Source: Paenibacillus sp. (lineage in GTDB: Bacteria > Bacillota > Bacilli > Paenibacillales > YIM-B00363). Taken from it: DNA of 45,438 bases. Location of the stretch: assembly GCF_031177825.1 (NCBI RefSeq), contig NZ_JAPSKE010000039.1, positions 1 to 45,438 on the forward strand. Direction: 5' to 3'. A model generated the notes under the pieces. It searched no databases and was not told the DNA's origin. It was given only the letters and a program-made list of their open reading frames with translations. Positions 9,001 to 16,912 of the stretch are shown here, in pieces; position 1 is the first letter of the stretch; every line of letters starts with the position of its first letter. The position numbers were made by a program, and so were the translations under genes.

Positions 9001-11470
9001 CTCCGGTGTGGAGAGCGGTAACCGGCATCGTCGTCCGAAGGTTCGTGTCGGCATCCGACGTGAACCGGACGGAAAGCAAGCCAGGTACTCTGCCGAAGTT
9101 CGTGCCTAATATTTTCAACTTCTGGGAAGGGGTCGACGGAGCCGAACTCGGCGAGATCGCCGTAGGCAGCGGTTCGACGATGGTGAACGGATACTGTGCC
9201 AAGACGCGCTCGTGTCCAGCCGTAACGTTTACGAACTGAACGTAATAGTCTCCCGCGGTTGCAACGGGCGGGAAGTTAAAGCTCCCTTCCGTATTGGAAG
9301 AGTTCGTCACTGTTACTGACGGTTGATCCAAGAGCACTTCCGAGCTGTTGTATAAGCGGGCGATCAGGTTATTGTTGCCGTCATTGCGCAAATTCGTACC
9401 GGTCACCGTAATCTGACGATTGGCGGCCGTCCGCTGCAGCTGCAGCGGCGTCGCGTCCGTCACCGTCATGTTCTGATAGTCCGGAGCGCTCGCAGCCACC
9501 GCCACATCGTTGGCCGTCGAAGGCATAGCCGTCGCCGAGATATCCATTGCCGGCGATGTGTGACGAACTTGGAAAGTAAGTTTATGAGTCCCCAGAGCAA
9601 GATCGTCAGGGTCATCCAAACGGAAGATCACTTGGGAATCGCGATGATCATATAGAGAGAGTGGTTCGCCGCCCAAATTCGCATTGATGATCGTCGTATC
9701 CGGCGCATTGCCGAAGTTCGTGCCGGACACAACCAGATACGTCTTGCTGTTGTATGGCACGATGGACGACGTCGTCACCTTCGTAATGACAGGCGTCTCC
9801 GGATCGGCCGGCGCGATCTTGAAATAACGCTCCGAAATCACTTGGTCGTTGTAATAAATACGCGCTTTATATTCGCCCGCGGGAAGATCTTGCGGCATGT
9901 TCAGTTCGATTCGGTCCGGCGATGTCTGATACGACGTGCTTCCATTCGAGAAACCGACGCCGGAAGACAACGTGCCGGCCATGCGGACGATTTCCATCCG
10001 CATGTTCTTGGTCGTATCCGCCACCGCGCTCGCCAGAGGAACCGTAATCATCGTGTTATTCGGATACTTCGCCTTCAAGTTCGTGATCGTAAACCCATCG
10101 CTCACCCGCGGCACCGCCGTCGTGACGGTCTTCCCGAATACCGTAATATTGTCGAACACGTTCAAGACGGTCGTGCCGTCCGCTTTGTACGCCGTCAACG
10201 TATACGGCGAGCCTGTCGTCGTGAAGGTGTTTGCAGGCAGCGTAAAGATCTTCATCGTCTTATCCGGCGAGATTCTGATCTTGTTTTCTTCGTCCAGTTG
10301 AGACAACTCGCCCGTAACGGTACCGTCCTTATTTTTATAGAACAACCGTACGCCATCCAAAGCCGCACCATGCAGCGTAAAATCATACTGACTATGCTCC
10401 GTAATAATAGACTTCGGGTACACGTCGACAGCGCGCTCCGCCGGAAGCGCGTTCGAAATCAAATCGTACGGGCCGAACTTGCTCCCGCCCGCGGACACTT
10501 CCACGTAACGGTATTGCGGAACGCCGTTCGTATCGAGATCGACCTTAAGCTTCGAGTCGATCTTCACGAACGGATTTTGCACCGTCGGCTTCGTCAACAG
10601 CTTCATCGGATTGCCGTACACCTTCGTTGTAGGATTATCCGCCGGCGTTTCCGGAACGTCCTGCGAAATCTTCGCATCGAAGGCGAACGGCTTGCCGTTG
10701 TCGTAGATTAAGTTCCGGTCGACCTGGAACGTCTTGGTGCTGTTGACGGACAACAGCGTCAGCGGGTTATCGCCCGGCGTCAGCTTCAGGCTGGCGACCG
10801 AAGTCGAGTTCCCGGCATCGTCGCCCGAGAAGAAAAATTCGCCCGTCGCTTGATCGATAAACCCCGTAATCGGCGTACCGTTGTTCAAGCTGGCACGCAC
10901 CTCGGCCGCGTTGGCCGCCTTACCCGTAATGGAAACGGCCGTCGATTGCAACGGATTTTCCGGGTAAAATTGCGTCTCCACGAACGGCTTGGCGTTTACC
11001 TTCAGGTCCGTAATGTTCGTCGTCGCGGTGTAATACACCCAGCCCGGCGCCGATTCGACGACGCTCGTACCGCCTAATTTCACTACGACTTTGTTCAGCC
11101 CTTCCGTCAAGGGGACGTTCGAAAACACGACGTCGAACGTATTGGGAATTTTCTGCGCTTTAATTCCCGTATCCGACTGCGTCACCCCGGACGCCACATT
11201 CGTAAGCTGAATATATAAGGAAGAGATTTGCGCGTCGCTGACCCCTTCGACCGTAGCGGTAATATTGATGTTCTTCGTCACGACCCTCGGAACCTTGTTG
11301 TCGTCCTTCGGACGGTTGTTGACGATATCGTTCGCCGATTCCGTCACGTACAAGCTATTGATCGAGATTCGGGATGCTGCGGAAGCCGTATGTATAGGTA
11401 AGGGAAGCAGTGCAGCTAGAATTGAAAATATGAGCGTAAATTGAAGCCAAGGTCGAAAAAACCGTTTCAA
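6008..11470 (-). CDS. Giant SLH-anchored surface protein with IPT/TIG-like domains
   Basis: About 1820 residues from a TTG start. That TTG is preceded by AAGGAGG with 8 bases spacing and opens directly into a signal peptide (KRFFRPW, hydrophobic core, HTASA cleavage). An in-frame ATG at 11491 has no ribosome-binding site. The central part is a chain of Ig-fold modules. At least two (about 555-640 and 765-850) carry the 'VSGTNFG' or 'ILGTNFG' signature of IPT/TIG domains, and a related 'VTGTNLR' module lies between them. The last 210 residues are three SLH repeats with ITRGE, ITRQD and FTRAE motifs, so the protein should bind the pyruvylated wall polymer through its C-terminus, the opposite polarity to the S-layer protein. 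The mature chain has only two cysteines (1059 and 1069), probably one disulfide loop. The substrate or ligand is unknown; an adhesin or structural role is possible. Confidence 0.88.
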   Translation of the reverse strand: MKRFFRPWLQFTLIFSILAALLPLPIHTASAASRISINSLYVTESANDIVNNRPKDDNKVPRVVTKNINITATVEGVSDAQISSLYIQLTNVASGVTQSDTGIKAQKIPNTFDVVFSNVPLTEGLNKVVVKLGGTSVVESAPGWVYYTATTNITDLKVNAKPFVETQFYPENPLQSTAVSITGKAANAAEVRASLNNGTPITGFIDQATGEFFFSGDDAGNSTSVASLKLTPGDNPLTLLSVNSTKTFQVDRNLIYDNGKPFAFDAKISQDVPETPADNPTTKVYGNPMKLLTKPTVQNPFVKIDSKLKVDLDTNGVPQYRYVEVSAGGSKFGPYDLISNALPAERAVDVYPKSIITEHSQYDFTLHGAALDGVRLFYKNKDGTVTGELSQLDEENKIRISPDKTMKIFTLPANTFTTTGSPYTLTAYKADGTTVLNVFDNITVFGKTVTTAVPRVSDGFTITNLKAKYPNNTMITVPLASAVADTTKNMRMEIVRMAGTLSSGVGFSNGSTSYQTSPDRIELNMPQDLPAGEYKARIYYNDQVISERYFKIAPADPETPVITKVTTSSIVPYNSKTYLVVSGTNFGNAPDTTIINANLGGEPLSLYDHRDSQVIFRLDDPDDLALGTHKLTFQVRHTSPAMDISATAMPSTANDVAVAASAPDYQNMTVTDATPLQLQRTAANRQITVTGTNLRNDGNNNLIARLYNSSEVLLDQPSVTVTNSSNTEGSFNFPPVATAGDYYVQFVNVTAGHERVLAQYPFTIVEPLPTAISPSSAPSTPSQKLKILGTNFGRVPGLLSVRFTSDADTNLRTTMPVTALHTGGTAVLDSPSGLAPGSYTVNLLYNGEAVGNAMKYTVTSASSATLRENGTWSKANRYMVYDFSAEIQIPTDQQQNLVFRFYNSESDQNQPNSLFTYYYWNASLPYIDHAAIDNAGASIRLMEGVENQVTELPAKFYVYTNTNADRVNYYLGEYRPSSAPTGGSNTYVIDPVTGLRKFTITIPSLPSGFNEMTFIPSRGGIENLSAKKTYQLNVSSTPYVIVSNIYNGMVIKSIGEIACSTGTGNVTQCLQGRLVNVSDPNLDPAKTRVEVLINDVSFNLSRNTDFKDSTNPDKFTFWFGPGSDHPTSGDLKEGKNVIKFLIYENGSTVPITQATFEIFKFSTNAPEFIAIKPVESGDVPKFFQSENQANPDAYATSETSVVLEGQFANATEIKLTVTKKDPVTNQLITLYDRRYGGSFNQAEPTTGNPNYFSRINTPQAGQFLTVPIALSPIGDTTFEFSITNSSNIVVVRTITITREPLPYVVISPKLSKNSAGQDQANINGNFIEIELEAENADAVFVGKNQATPRQVVDPVTRLAETHYFYEVRDLKNGKNEIEFTVVRGDEEEEGSIIVFNVNTPIEGAQYKTLLKNKISAFEKQLELSFPRGTVLRRNDPSGINQFISNERQILFGIAGSDGRVDKYKFPFANDGQIGNPNPIVNDARLMLMEPTGRFDAISPLYWIDAGTIAANETDMRKALTGSGELPYAGTQFYNRNLKDLVIPSQPGQLTLKYDPIIRNEGWKYVTVYHYDIYEDHRGVVAPRWRNVGGVVDPGKNTITVPLERFGYYQVMYMDQSYDDVIAHAWARDDLDILYSKGVMINKGTTSFMPNDAITRGEFATMLVKIFDIPLTYTENPTFTDVLRINPLANGLYDYKYIETAAKAGIVRGAGGGRFQPDGAITRQDASVMIARAANLKLESDSEKSLKSLQKEFTDANGIDVYARAAVEAVFDEEFILGKENVMLQGQKKPTYRFDPTATFTRAEAAAVAIRVMKSNKKIPK

Positions 11471-11478
11471 GCTTAATT

Positions 11479-11485
11479 CCTCCTT
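11479..11485 (-). promoter_or_regulatory. Ribosome-binding site that decides a TTG start
   Basis: AAGGAGG on the minus strand, 8 bases before TTG at 11468-11470. It lies inside the open frame that continues upstream, and it marks the TTG rather than the upstream ATG (11489-11491) as the start of the SLH/IPT gene. Confidence 0.75.
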
Positions 11486-11704
11486 ATTCATGCATTGTCG
11501 TCTCTTGTGAGCGGTTCTCCATGCCTGTCGCGGTCCAGCCCGATCTAACAGCCCCTCCTTCAAATGTTTGGAAGAAACCTCTGCTTAAGTTAGACTTCTT
11601 CCCAGTGCAAAAAGTTTCATGTATTCCAATATATCGGCAAAATCCGACACAAACTTAATATAAACGCCTTAGTAAAATAAGCCTATTTCCCCCAACTCCC
11701 GAAA

Positions 11705-11732
11705 ATAAAAACGCCCGCCGGATGGCGAGCGT
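11705..11732 (-). terminator. Intrinsic terminator of tagO
   Basis: On the minus strand the stem ACGCTCGCC pairs with GGCGGGCGT (one G-T pair) and is followed by TTTTTATTTTC, 18 bases after the tagO stop codon. The remaining bases up to the SLH/IPT start (11471-11704) must hold that gene's promoter, but I could not pick one with confidence. Confidence 0.85.
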
Positions 11733-11749
11733 CGGTACGCAAGAAATTG

Positions 11750-12820
11750 CTATTTCAACGAAAGCAGTCGTTGCACGAAGTTGATGACCGGGCGCCGACC
11801 CTTCTGCACGATGCCGATCAGCTCCGCGCCGACCTGCAGCACGAGCAACGTCACGGCGATCACGATCAGCGCGACCCACTGCGCGACCGTGGAGAGCAGA
11901 ATGGCGCTTAGCGCGAACATCGCGGCGATGGCGTAGATCACGAGCACCGAATTGCGATGGCTTAAGCCCAACGCCAGAATGCAGTGATGCAAGTGGTTCT
12001 TATCCGCGGCCGAGATCGGCGTCTTGTTCAACGTACGGCGCACGATCGCGAAGAACGTATCGGACAGCGGCACGCCCAAGATGAAGATCGGAACGACGAA
12101 CGATACGAGCGTCGCTTGCTTAAACCCTAACACCGACAAGGCCGCCAAGCTGAATCCGAGGAACAATGCCCCGGAATCGCCCATAAAGATCTTCGCCGGA
12201 TGAAAGTTGAAGAAAAGGAAACCGAGAATGCTGCCGAGCAATACGGCGCTTAAGACGGCTACCGTGACATTGCCCATAATCAACGCAAGGACGAAGATCG
12301 TACCCGTCGCGATCGCCGATACGCCGGCGGCCAAACCGTCGAGGCCGTCGATCAAGTTAATGGCGTTCGTCACTCCGACGATCCAGAAGATCGTAATCGG
12401 AATACTAAGCCATCCCATCTGCGTGCCGTCGCCGAACGGAAGCGTGACGAAGTCGACCTTGACGCCGAACGAGACGACGACGCTAGCGGCGGCGATCTGG
12501 CCGAGCAGCTTCACCTTCGGCGATAAATCGAATCGGTCGTCGAGCGCGCCGACGATCGTAACGATCGTCCCGCCGAGCAACAGTCCCCAGATGACGTGCG
12601 GCTTCTCGCCGCTGACGAGCGGCAATGCGATCATGATCGCGGCCATGAACGCCAAGTAGATCGCGAGACCGCCGAGACGCGGCATGATCCGCGTATGTAC
12701 CTTGCGTTGATTCGGCGCGTCGACGGCGCCTACCCGGATAGCGAACCTCTTCACAAGCGGAGTCATTCCCAACGCCATCGCGAGCGCGACGGCGAATCCT
12801 ACGATATATGCGATTTCCAT
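11750..12820 (-). CDS. tagO: Undecaprenyl-phosphate GlcNAc-1-phosphate transferase (TagO/WecA type)
   Basis: A 356-residue polytopic membrane enzyme of the MraY/WecA/TagO family. It moves GlcNAc-1-phosphate from UDP-GlcNAc to undecaprenyl phosphate, the first step of wall teichoic acid or secondary wall polymer synthesis. Visible family motifs are VDAPNQRKVHTRIMPRLGG near residue 38, NAINLIDGLDGLAAG near 150 (catalytic aspartates), FNFHPAKIFMGDSGALFLG near 205, and the HLHH motif near 275. About ten to eleven hydrophobic segments are present. It follows tagA after a gap of about 140 bases holding a perfect minus-strand TATAAT (12861-12866), without a good -35, so it may have its own promoter. 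In this context it most likely primes the polymer that anchors the SLH proteins. MraY is excluded because the H-L-H-H and DAPN motifs are of the TagO/WecA type. Confidence 0.93.
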   Translation of the reverse strand: MEIAYIVGFAVALAMALGMTPLVKRFAIRVGAVDAPNQRKVHTRIMPRLGGLAIYLAFMAAIMIALPLVSGEKPHVIWGLLLGGTIVTIVGALDDRFDLSPKVKLLGQIAAASVVVSFGVKVDFVTLPFGDGTQMGWLSIPITIFWIVGVTNAINLIDGLDGLAAGVSAIATGTIFVLALIMGNVTVAVLSAVLLGSILGFLFFNFHPAKIFMGDSGALFLGFSLAALSVLGFKQATLVSFVVPIFILGVPLSDTFFAIVRRTLNKTPISAADKNHLHHCILALGLSHRNSVLVIYAIAAMFALSAILLSTVAQWVALIVIAVTLLVLQVGAELIGIVQKGRRPVINFVQRLLSLK

Positions 12821-12961
12821 CTTTCTTTACATTCCACCCCTTCGAAAGCTGACAGTGCCCATTATACTCCTGCCGTATTCCGTAAGCTAGCGCGGATGAA
12901 GACGGTTTTTACTCGTTTTCGCCTGTTTTCAGGCCATTTTCAGAAAGATTTCACGTCGGAT

Positions 12962-13726
12962 TCAACGCGCGCGTTGCTTTTCGCCGAAAACCATCACTTT
13001 CAATGCGAATTTAGGCAACACCAGCATGCGTCTCCAACGGGTAGGCTCGAGCATCAGGCGATGCGCCCATTCGAGGCCCGCCTTCTGCATCCACCGCGGC
13101 GCGCGCTTCAGCTTGCCGGACATGACGTCGAAGCTGCCTCCGACGCCGATCATAATGGGCACGTTCAGCCGTTGATGGTATTGCGCGATCCACGGATCTT
13201 GCGTATACGTCGATCTTCCGACCAGCAGCAGGTCCGGCTTCGCCTCGGCGATATCCCGAACGACTTCGTCGTCTTCGTCCGGTCCGAAAAATCCGTTCCG
13301 GCACCCGACGATCCGAAGGCCCGGATACTTCTCCGCGATCCGATCCCGCGCCGCCTCGATCAACTCCTGCGACGTGCCGAGCAGGTAGACGCTCCAACCT
13401 TCGCGCGTCCCTACGCGGAACAGCTCCTGCACGAGGTCGAACCCCGCGACGCGTTCCGCGACGGGCTTCCCTAACCGGCGAGCGGCCCAGACGAGCCCCG
13501 CGCCGTCGGGAACGACCAGATCGGCCTCCCGCAGCATTCGCATAAAGCTTTCGTTTTCGAATCCGGTCATGAACATGATCGGATTCGCCGTAACCACGTG
13601 CGTCGCGCGGCGCCGCCCCACCGCGTCCGCTAAATATTCGACCGTCTGACGCATCCCCATCTTAGAGACCTCCACGCCGAACAGCGTGACCGTCTCCGCC
13701 TTCGCCTTCCCTACAGTCGTTTCCAT
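12962..13726 (-). CDS. tagA: WecG/TagA/CpsF-family N-acetylmannosaminyltransferase
   Basis: A 254-residue GT26-family glycosyltransferase that adds ManNAc from UDP-ManNAc to lipid-linked GlcNAc, forming the beta-ManNAc-GlcNAc linkage unit. The diagnostic stretch is present: VVTANP (Thr46), ADLVVPDGAGLVWAARRLG (Asp74), ERVAGFDL near 91, and a C-terminal GVGGSFDVMSGKLKRAP motif. Thr46 and Asp74 fit the catalytic pair described for Thermoanaerobacter TagA. The C-terminal tail is basic, as in family members that dock on the membrane. The gene starts 12 bases after csaB and is surely co-transcribed with it. In SLH-type bacteria TagA and CsaB are known to act on the same polymer, so a role in S-layer anchoring is more likely than classical wall teichoic acid, for which no polymerase genes are seen here. 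Confidence 0.92.
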   Translation of the reverse strand: METTVGKAKAETVTLFGVEVSKMGMRQTVEYLADAVGRRRATHVVTANPIMFMTGFENESFMRMLREADLVVPDGAGLVWAARRLGKPVAERVAGFDLVQELFRVGTREGWSVYLLGTSQELIEAARDRIAEKYPGLRIVGCRNGFFGPDEDDEVVRDIAEAKPDLLLVGRSTYTQDPWIAQYHQRLNVPIMIGVGGSFDVMSGKLKRAPRWMQKAGLEWAHRLMLEPTRWRRMLVLPKFALKVMVFGEKQRAR

Positions 13727-13738
13727 TATCGACCAACC

Positions 13739-14863
13739 TTATATACGCAGTTCGCGAAAGATTTGTTGCGCCGGAGCGCGAGAATTTTGTTGCATTTCCT
13801 CGATTGCTGCGCGTTTTTCCCCGTACCAAGCAGTCTTCCCGAGTTTCAGCCGCCCTAATACCGCCGCCGCCAACGCATCCGCATCTAACGAATCCGTATC
13901 GCCGACCGGCGACTCCCCCAGACGTCTCATGAACTGATCGATCTTCGGATCGTACGAGACGGCGATCGGCGGCACCCCTGCGGTAGCGGCGTAGATGAGC
14001 GAGTGCAGACGCATCCCGATCAGCGCGTCGCAGCCCGCGACCTCGCGCAGCATGTCCTTCGGATGCGAAGCGCCTTCGTGTACCTCGACGCGCTCCGGCC
14101 CGAAGCCGGCCGCAGCCATTCGATCCGCCACGAATTCCGAGGCAAGCTTGTCCGACGGCAGGTGAAAAGGTAGCAGCGCGACCTTCGCGTCCTCCCGCTC
14201 CTCCAGTACCAATGCGAGTCCCGCCGCAAGCCGCTCCAGCTCCTGGCGGTCGTCCCGCCAAAATCGGACCGATACCCCAATACGAAGCCCTGCAGCAGTT
14301 GTTGCGGCCTCGGTTTGCGACAGCGACAAGCCCATGCCCATCACGGGGTCGGGCACGACGTCGATCCGCTCCGGGGCGACGCCGAAGGAAGCGACGAGCT
14401 CCTTCGATTCCTCGTCGCGCACCGAGACGTACCGGCTCGCCTCGAAGGCCGAGCGAATCGTCGGCCCGAATCGGCCGCGGTCGCGAATCGGGCCGACGCC
14501 CTGCGCATAGATGAACGTCGGCACGCGCATCCAACGAGCAAGCTTCAAGACGGCCAAGTAATACAGCACCGACTTGGCGCTGGTGACGTCCTGCAGCAGG
14601 CTTCCTCCGCCGCTGATCAGCGCGTCGGCGCGGCGCAGCGCGCCAAGCAGCGCCAGCGGCCGCATCCGATGCGCCGCCTCGACGCCGTGCAGGCGCGCCG
14701 TTCCCGCCGGGTCGCCCGACAGAACGACGATGCGCGCCTCCGCGCCCGCCGCCCGCGCTTCGTCTCGAAGCGCGGTCACGATCGCGTGCAGCACCGCCTC
14801 GTCGCCGCTGTTATTAAAGCCGTAATATCCCGATACGACTATGGTTCGAGCCATCTTGCCCAT
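13739..14863 (-). CDS. csaB: Polysaccharide pyruvyl transferase CsaB
   Basis: About 374 residues from the ATG at 14863 (MGKMARTIVV), nine bases after GAGAGAGG. A GTG at 14872 and an ATG at 14854 are alternatives. The enzyme adds a ketal-linked pyruvate, from phosphoenolpyruvate, to ManNAc in the secondary cell-wall polymer; that group is the ligand SLH domains recognise. Family signatures are the N-terminal GYYGFNNSGDEAVL loop, ISGGGSLLQD near 90, YAQGVGP near 125, SVRDEES near 155 and the C-terminal GMRLHSLIYAATAGVP motif. It overlaps the end of the DUF5693 gene by about 25 bases and is followed at once by tagA, so translation is probably coupled. Four SLH proteins in this window depend on its product, if the usual pathway holds. 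Confidence 0.94.
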   Translation of the reverse strand: MGKMARTIVVSGYYGFNNSGDEAVLHAIVTALRDEARAAGAEARIVVLSGDPAGTARLHGVEAAHRMRPLALLGALRRADALISGGGSLLQDVTSAKSVLYYLAVLKLARWMRVPTFIYAQGVGPIRDRGRFGPTIRSAFEASRYVSVRDEESKELVASFGVAPERIDVVPDPVMGMGLSLSQTEAATTAAGLRIGVSVRFWRDDRQELERLAAGLALVLEEREDAKVALLPFHLPSDKLASEFVADRMAAAGFGPERVEVHEGASHPKDMLREVAGCDALIGMRLHSLIYAATAGVPPIAVSYDPKIDQFMRRLGESPVGDTDSLDADALAAAVLGRLKLGKTAWYGEKRAAIEEMQQNSRAPAQQIFRELRI

Positions 14864-16857
14864 CGGCTCCACCCTCTCTCAAGCAACCGCCAGATCGCGA
14901 TCAAGATCAGCCCGATGACGAGACCGAACGCGAGGCCGTAGAACACCCGGATCAGCGAGATGACGAGCGGCGTGTGCAGATGCGCGAACGTATCGACGAT
15001 CGACAGCTGCCCGATCGAGCCGACCGCGATCAGGAAGAGCCCGAGCTTCCGGCGCGTCGTCGCGGCCAAATAGACGCCCAAGACGAACAGCGGATGGGCG
15101 AGCAGAAACTCCTTCGTGCGCGGCCGAACGCCGAGCGTGTCCTGAAGCGCGTCTCGGAATGCGCGCTCCAAGCCGGTCGTCGTTCCCGCGTTGCCCGTTC
15201 GGGACATATAATACAGCGCCCCGACGCCGGCGACGGCCGCCAGCGCGACCCATAGCACCGTAATGTTCGTCATGAGGAACGAACGAATGCGCAGCGCGAC
15301 GCCGCGAAGGCTTGTCTCCCCGTGGAAGAACAGCACGTACGCGAACGCGAGCGCGATCGGCGCGAGGTGCAGCAGGCTGACGCCGCGGTATTGGCGCAGC
15401 ACGTAGAGATACGTGATGTGATCGAGCAAGCCGACGATGTACGCAATGCCGATGAACGAAAGAAGCGATGCGCCCGCAAGCAGCTTCACGGTCCGCAGCG
15501 CCGCCGAGCCGCCGGAAGCCGCGTCGGCGCGGCGCACGGCGAACAGCGTCGCCAGCGTCGCCGCGGCGATGCCGGCGCCGAGCGCGAGTCCTTGCGACAG
15601 CAGCGTCGTCGACAGGACGTACAGCGCCGCCGAACCGGCGAGTCCGACGACGAACGCCGACAGCGCCAGGCTCGGGAAGAAGGCGCCGATCAGAATGGCG
15701 ATCAGCGCCACCGCGCCGATCGTAACGAGCGCCTTCAGTACGAGCGACACGGCGCCGGACCAGCCGTTCGCCTCGAACGGCTCCGCCACGCCTAGTGTAA
15801 ATCCGTTATCTTGGATACGCGCAAGCGCCCCGTTTTCCCCTTCCAGGCTCTTCACTAGGTTGCCGACCGTATCTTTGCGAAGGCCGAGCGACGTATCGAA
15901 CGAAGCGGCCGTGTTAAGGAAGATCATTCGGATATTTCGATCTTGGGTCGCCAGCGCGAACCGATCGGCCAAATCCTCCGGCGCCATATTGGACATGTTG
16001 GCCGGCAGCGAATGAAGCCGGACGACGTTGTAATCCGTCAGATGCGCCAACTTGCCGAAGCCCTTCTGCGGCTTCGACATCTCGATCGTCGCGAGACCGA
16101 TTCCGTATTGGTTCATGAGCTCCGCCATGACCGTCAACGACTTCGACGCGGCGTCGTCCGCGGCGCCGGTCACCGAATCGCCTTCGAACACGATGCGGGT
16201 CACGCCGTGCGAGGCGAGATCCGCCAAGAGCGCGTCCGCGCGTTCGGCGTCGAACGGCTGGCGCTGGTCGCTAAGCCGTACGACGAGATGGAACCCTAGC
16301 GATTGCAGCTCCGCCATGGTGATCGGATCCGGATCCATCGCCTGCAGGAGCGCCTCGTCCTTCGGCATCGCCAGCTCGATGCCCGGGATGCCTTCGTAGC
16401 TCCAAGGGGAGGCTTCGACGCCGAGCCGGGCGAACGCGTCGACGACGAGCGGCTGAATAATGTTTTCCGACGCGTCGCCGAGGAAGAGCACGTACGTGCT
16501 CTTCTCGTTGGCGGGCAACCGGAAATCCGTCAACATCGCCGCTTCCGAAGAAGACAGCGTCTGTACGCGGCCGCTCAGCTCGAGCTCGCGCAGGTTGCTC
16601 TCGTAGACAGCCATCGAATGGATGCCGGCGGACTTCAGCTCGAGCAGCCGCTCCAGCATGTACTCCGACGGCTTGCTGCGATACGAAGAAACCTCCAGCA
16701 AGTCTCGGTAATCGAACACGAATTCCACGCGGTCCGCCGACTGCTCCACGCCGTGCCTCAAGAAGGCGAACGGCAAAGACGCGAGCAGACCGACGATCGT
16801 CAACGTCCACAGGGCAAGCTTCGCACCGCGGTTCCATCTGTCATACAAAGCTAGCAA
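14839..16857 (-). CDS. DUF5693-family polytopic membrane protein
   Basis: About 672 residues from a TTG at 16857, which is eight bases after GGGAG; the in-frame GTG at 16866 sits only one base from that site and is less likely. The N-terminus is a single membrane anchor (about residues 12-32). A large extracytoplasmic domain of about 330 residues follows, with alternating beta/alpha segments that look like a TIM-barrel or polysaccharide-deacetylase-like fold. The C-terminal 300 residues hold about nine hydrophobic segments. I recognise the family (DUF5693, found beside csaB in Paenibacillaceae) but not a proven function. Its overlap with csaB and position after pgcA suggest a role in making, flipping or modifying the wall polymer. 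Confidence 0.8.
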   Translation of the reverse strand: MLALYDRWNRGAKLALWTLTIVGLLASLPFAFLRHGVEQSADRVEFVFDYRDLLEVSSYRSKPSEYMLERLLELKSAGIHSMAVYESNLRELELSGRVQTLSSSEAAMLTDFRLPANEKSTYVLFLGDASENIIQPLVVDAFARLGVEASPWSYEGIPGIELAMPKDEALLQAMDPDPITMAELQSLGFHLVVRLSDQRQPFDAERADALLADLASHGVTRIVFEGDSVTGAADDAASKSLTVMAELMNQYGIGLATIEMSKPQKGFGKLAHLTDYNVVRLHSLPANMSNMAPEDLADRFALATQDRNIRMIFLNTAASFDTSLGLRKDTVGNLVKSLEGENGALARIQDNGFTLGVAEPFEANGWSGAVSLVLKALVTIGAVALIAILIGAFFPSLALSAFVVGLAGSAALYVLSTTLLSQGLALGAGIAAATLATLFAVRRADAASGGSAALRTVKLLAGASLLSFIGIAYIVGLLDHITYLYVLRQYRGVSLLHLAPIALAFAYVLFFHGETSLRGVALRIRSFLMTNITVLWVALAAVAGVGALYYMSRTGNAGTTTGLERAFRDALQDTLGVRPRTKEFLLAHPLFVLGVYLAATTRRKLGLFLIAVGSIGQLSIVDTFAHLHTPLVISLIRVFYGLAFGLVIGLILIAIWRLLERGWSRWARWLEP

Positions 16858-16912
16858 AAATAACACTCCCTAACGAAAGCTAAATTATCGATCGATACAT
16901 CGGTTGGAACGG

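Noticed and set aside
15468..15795. Overlapping plus-strand frames across the DUF5693 gene
   Set aside because: Arg-rich low-complexity translations typical of antisense frames in GC-rich genes.
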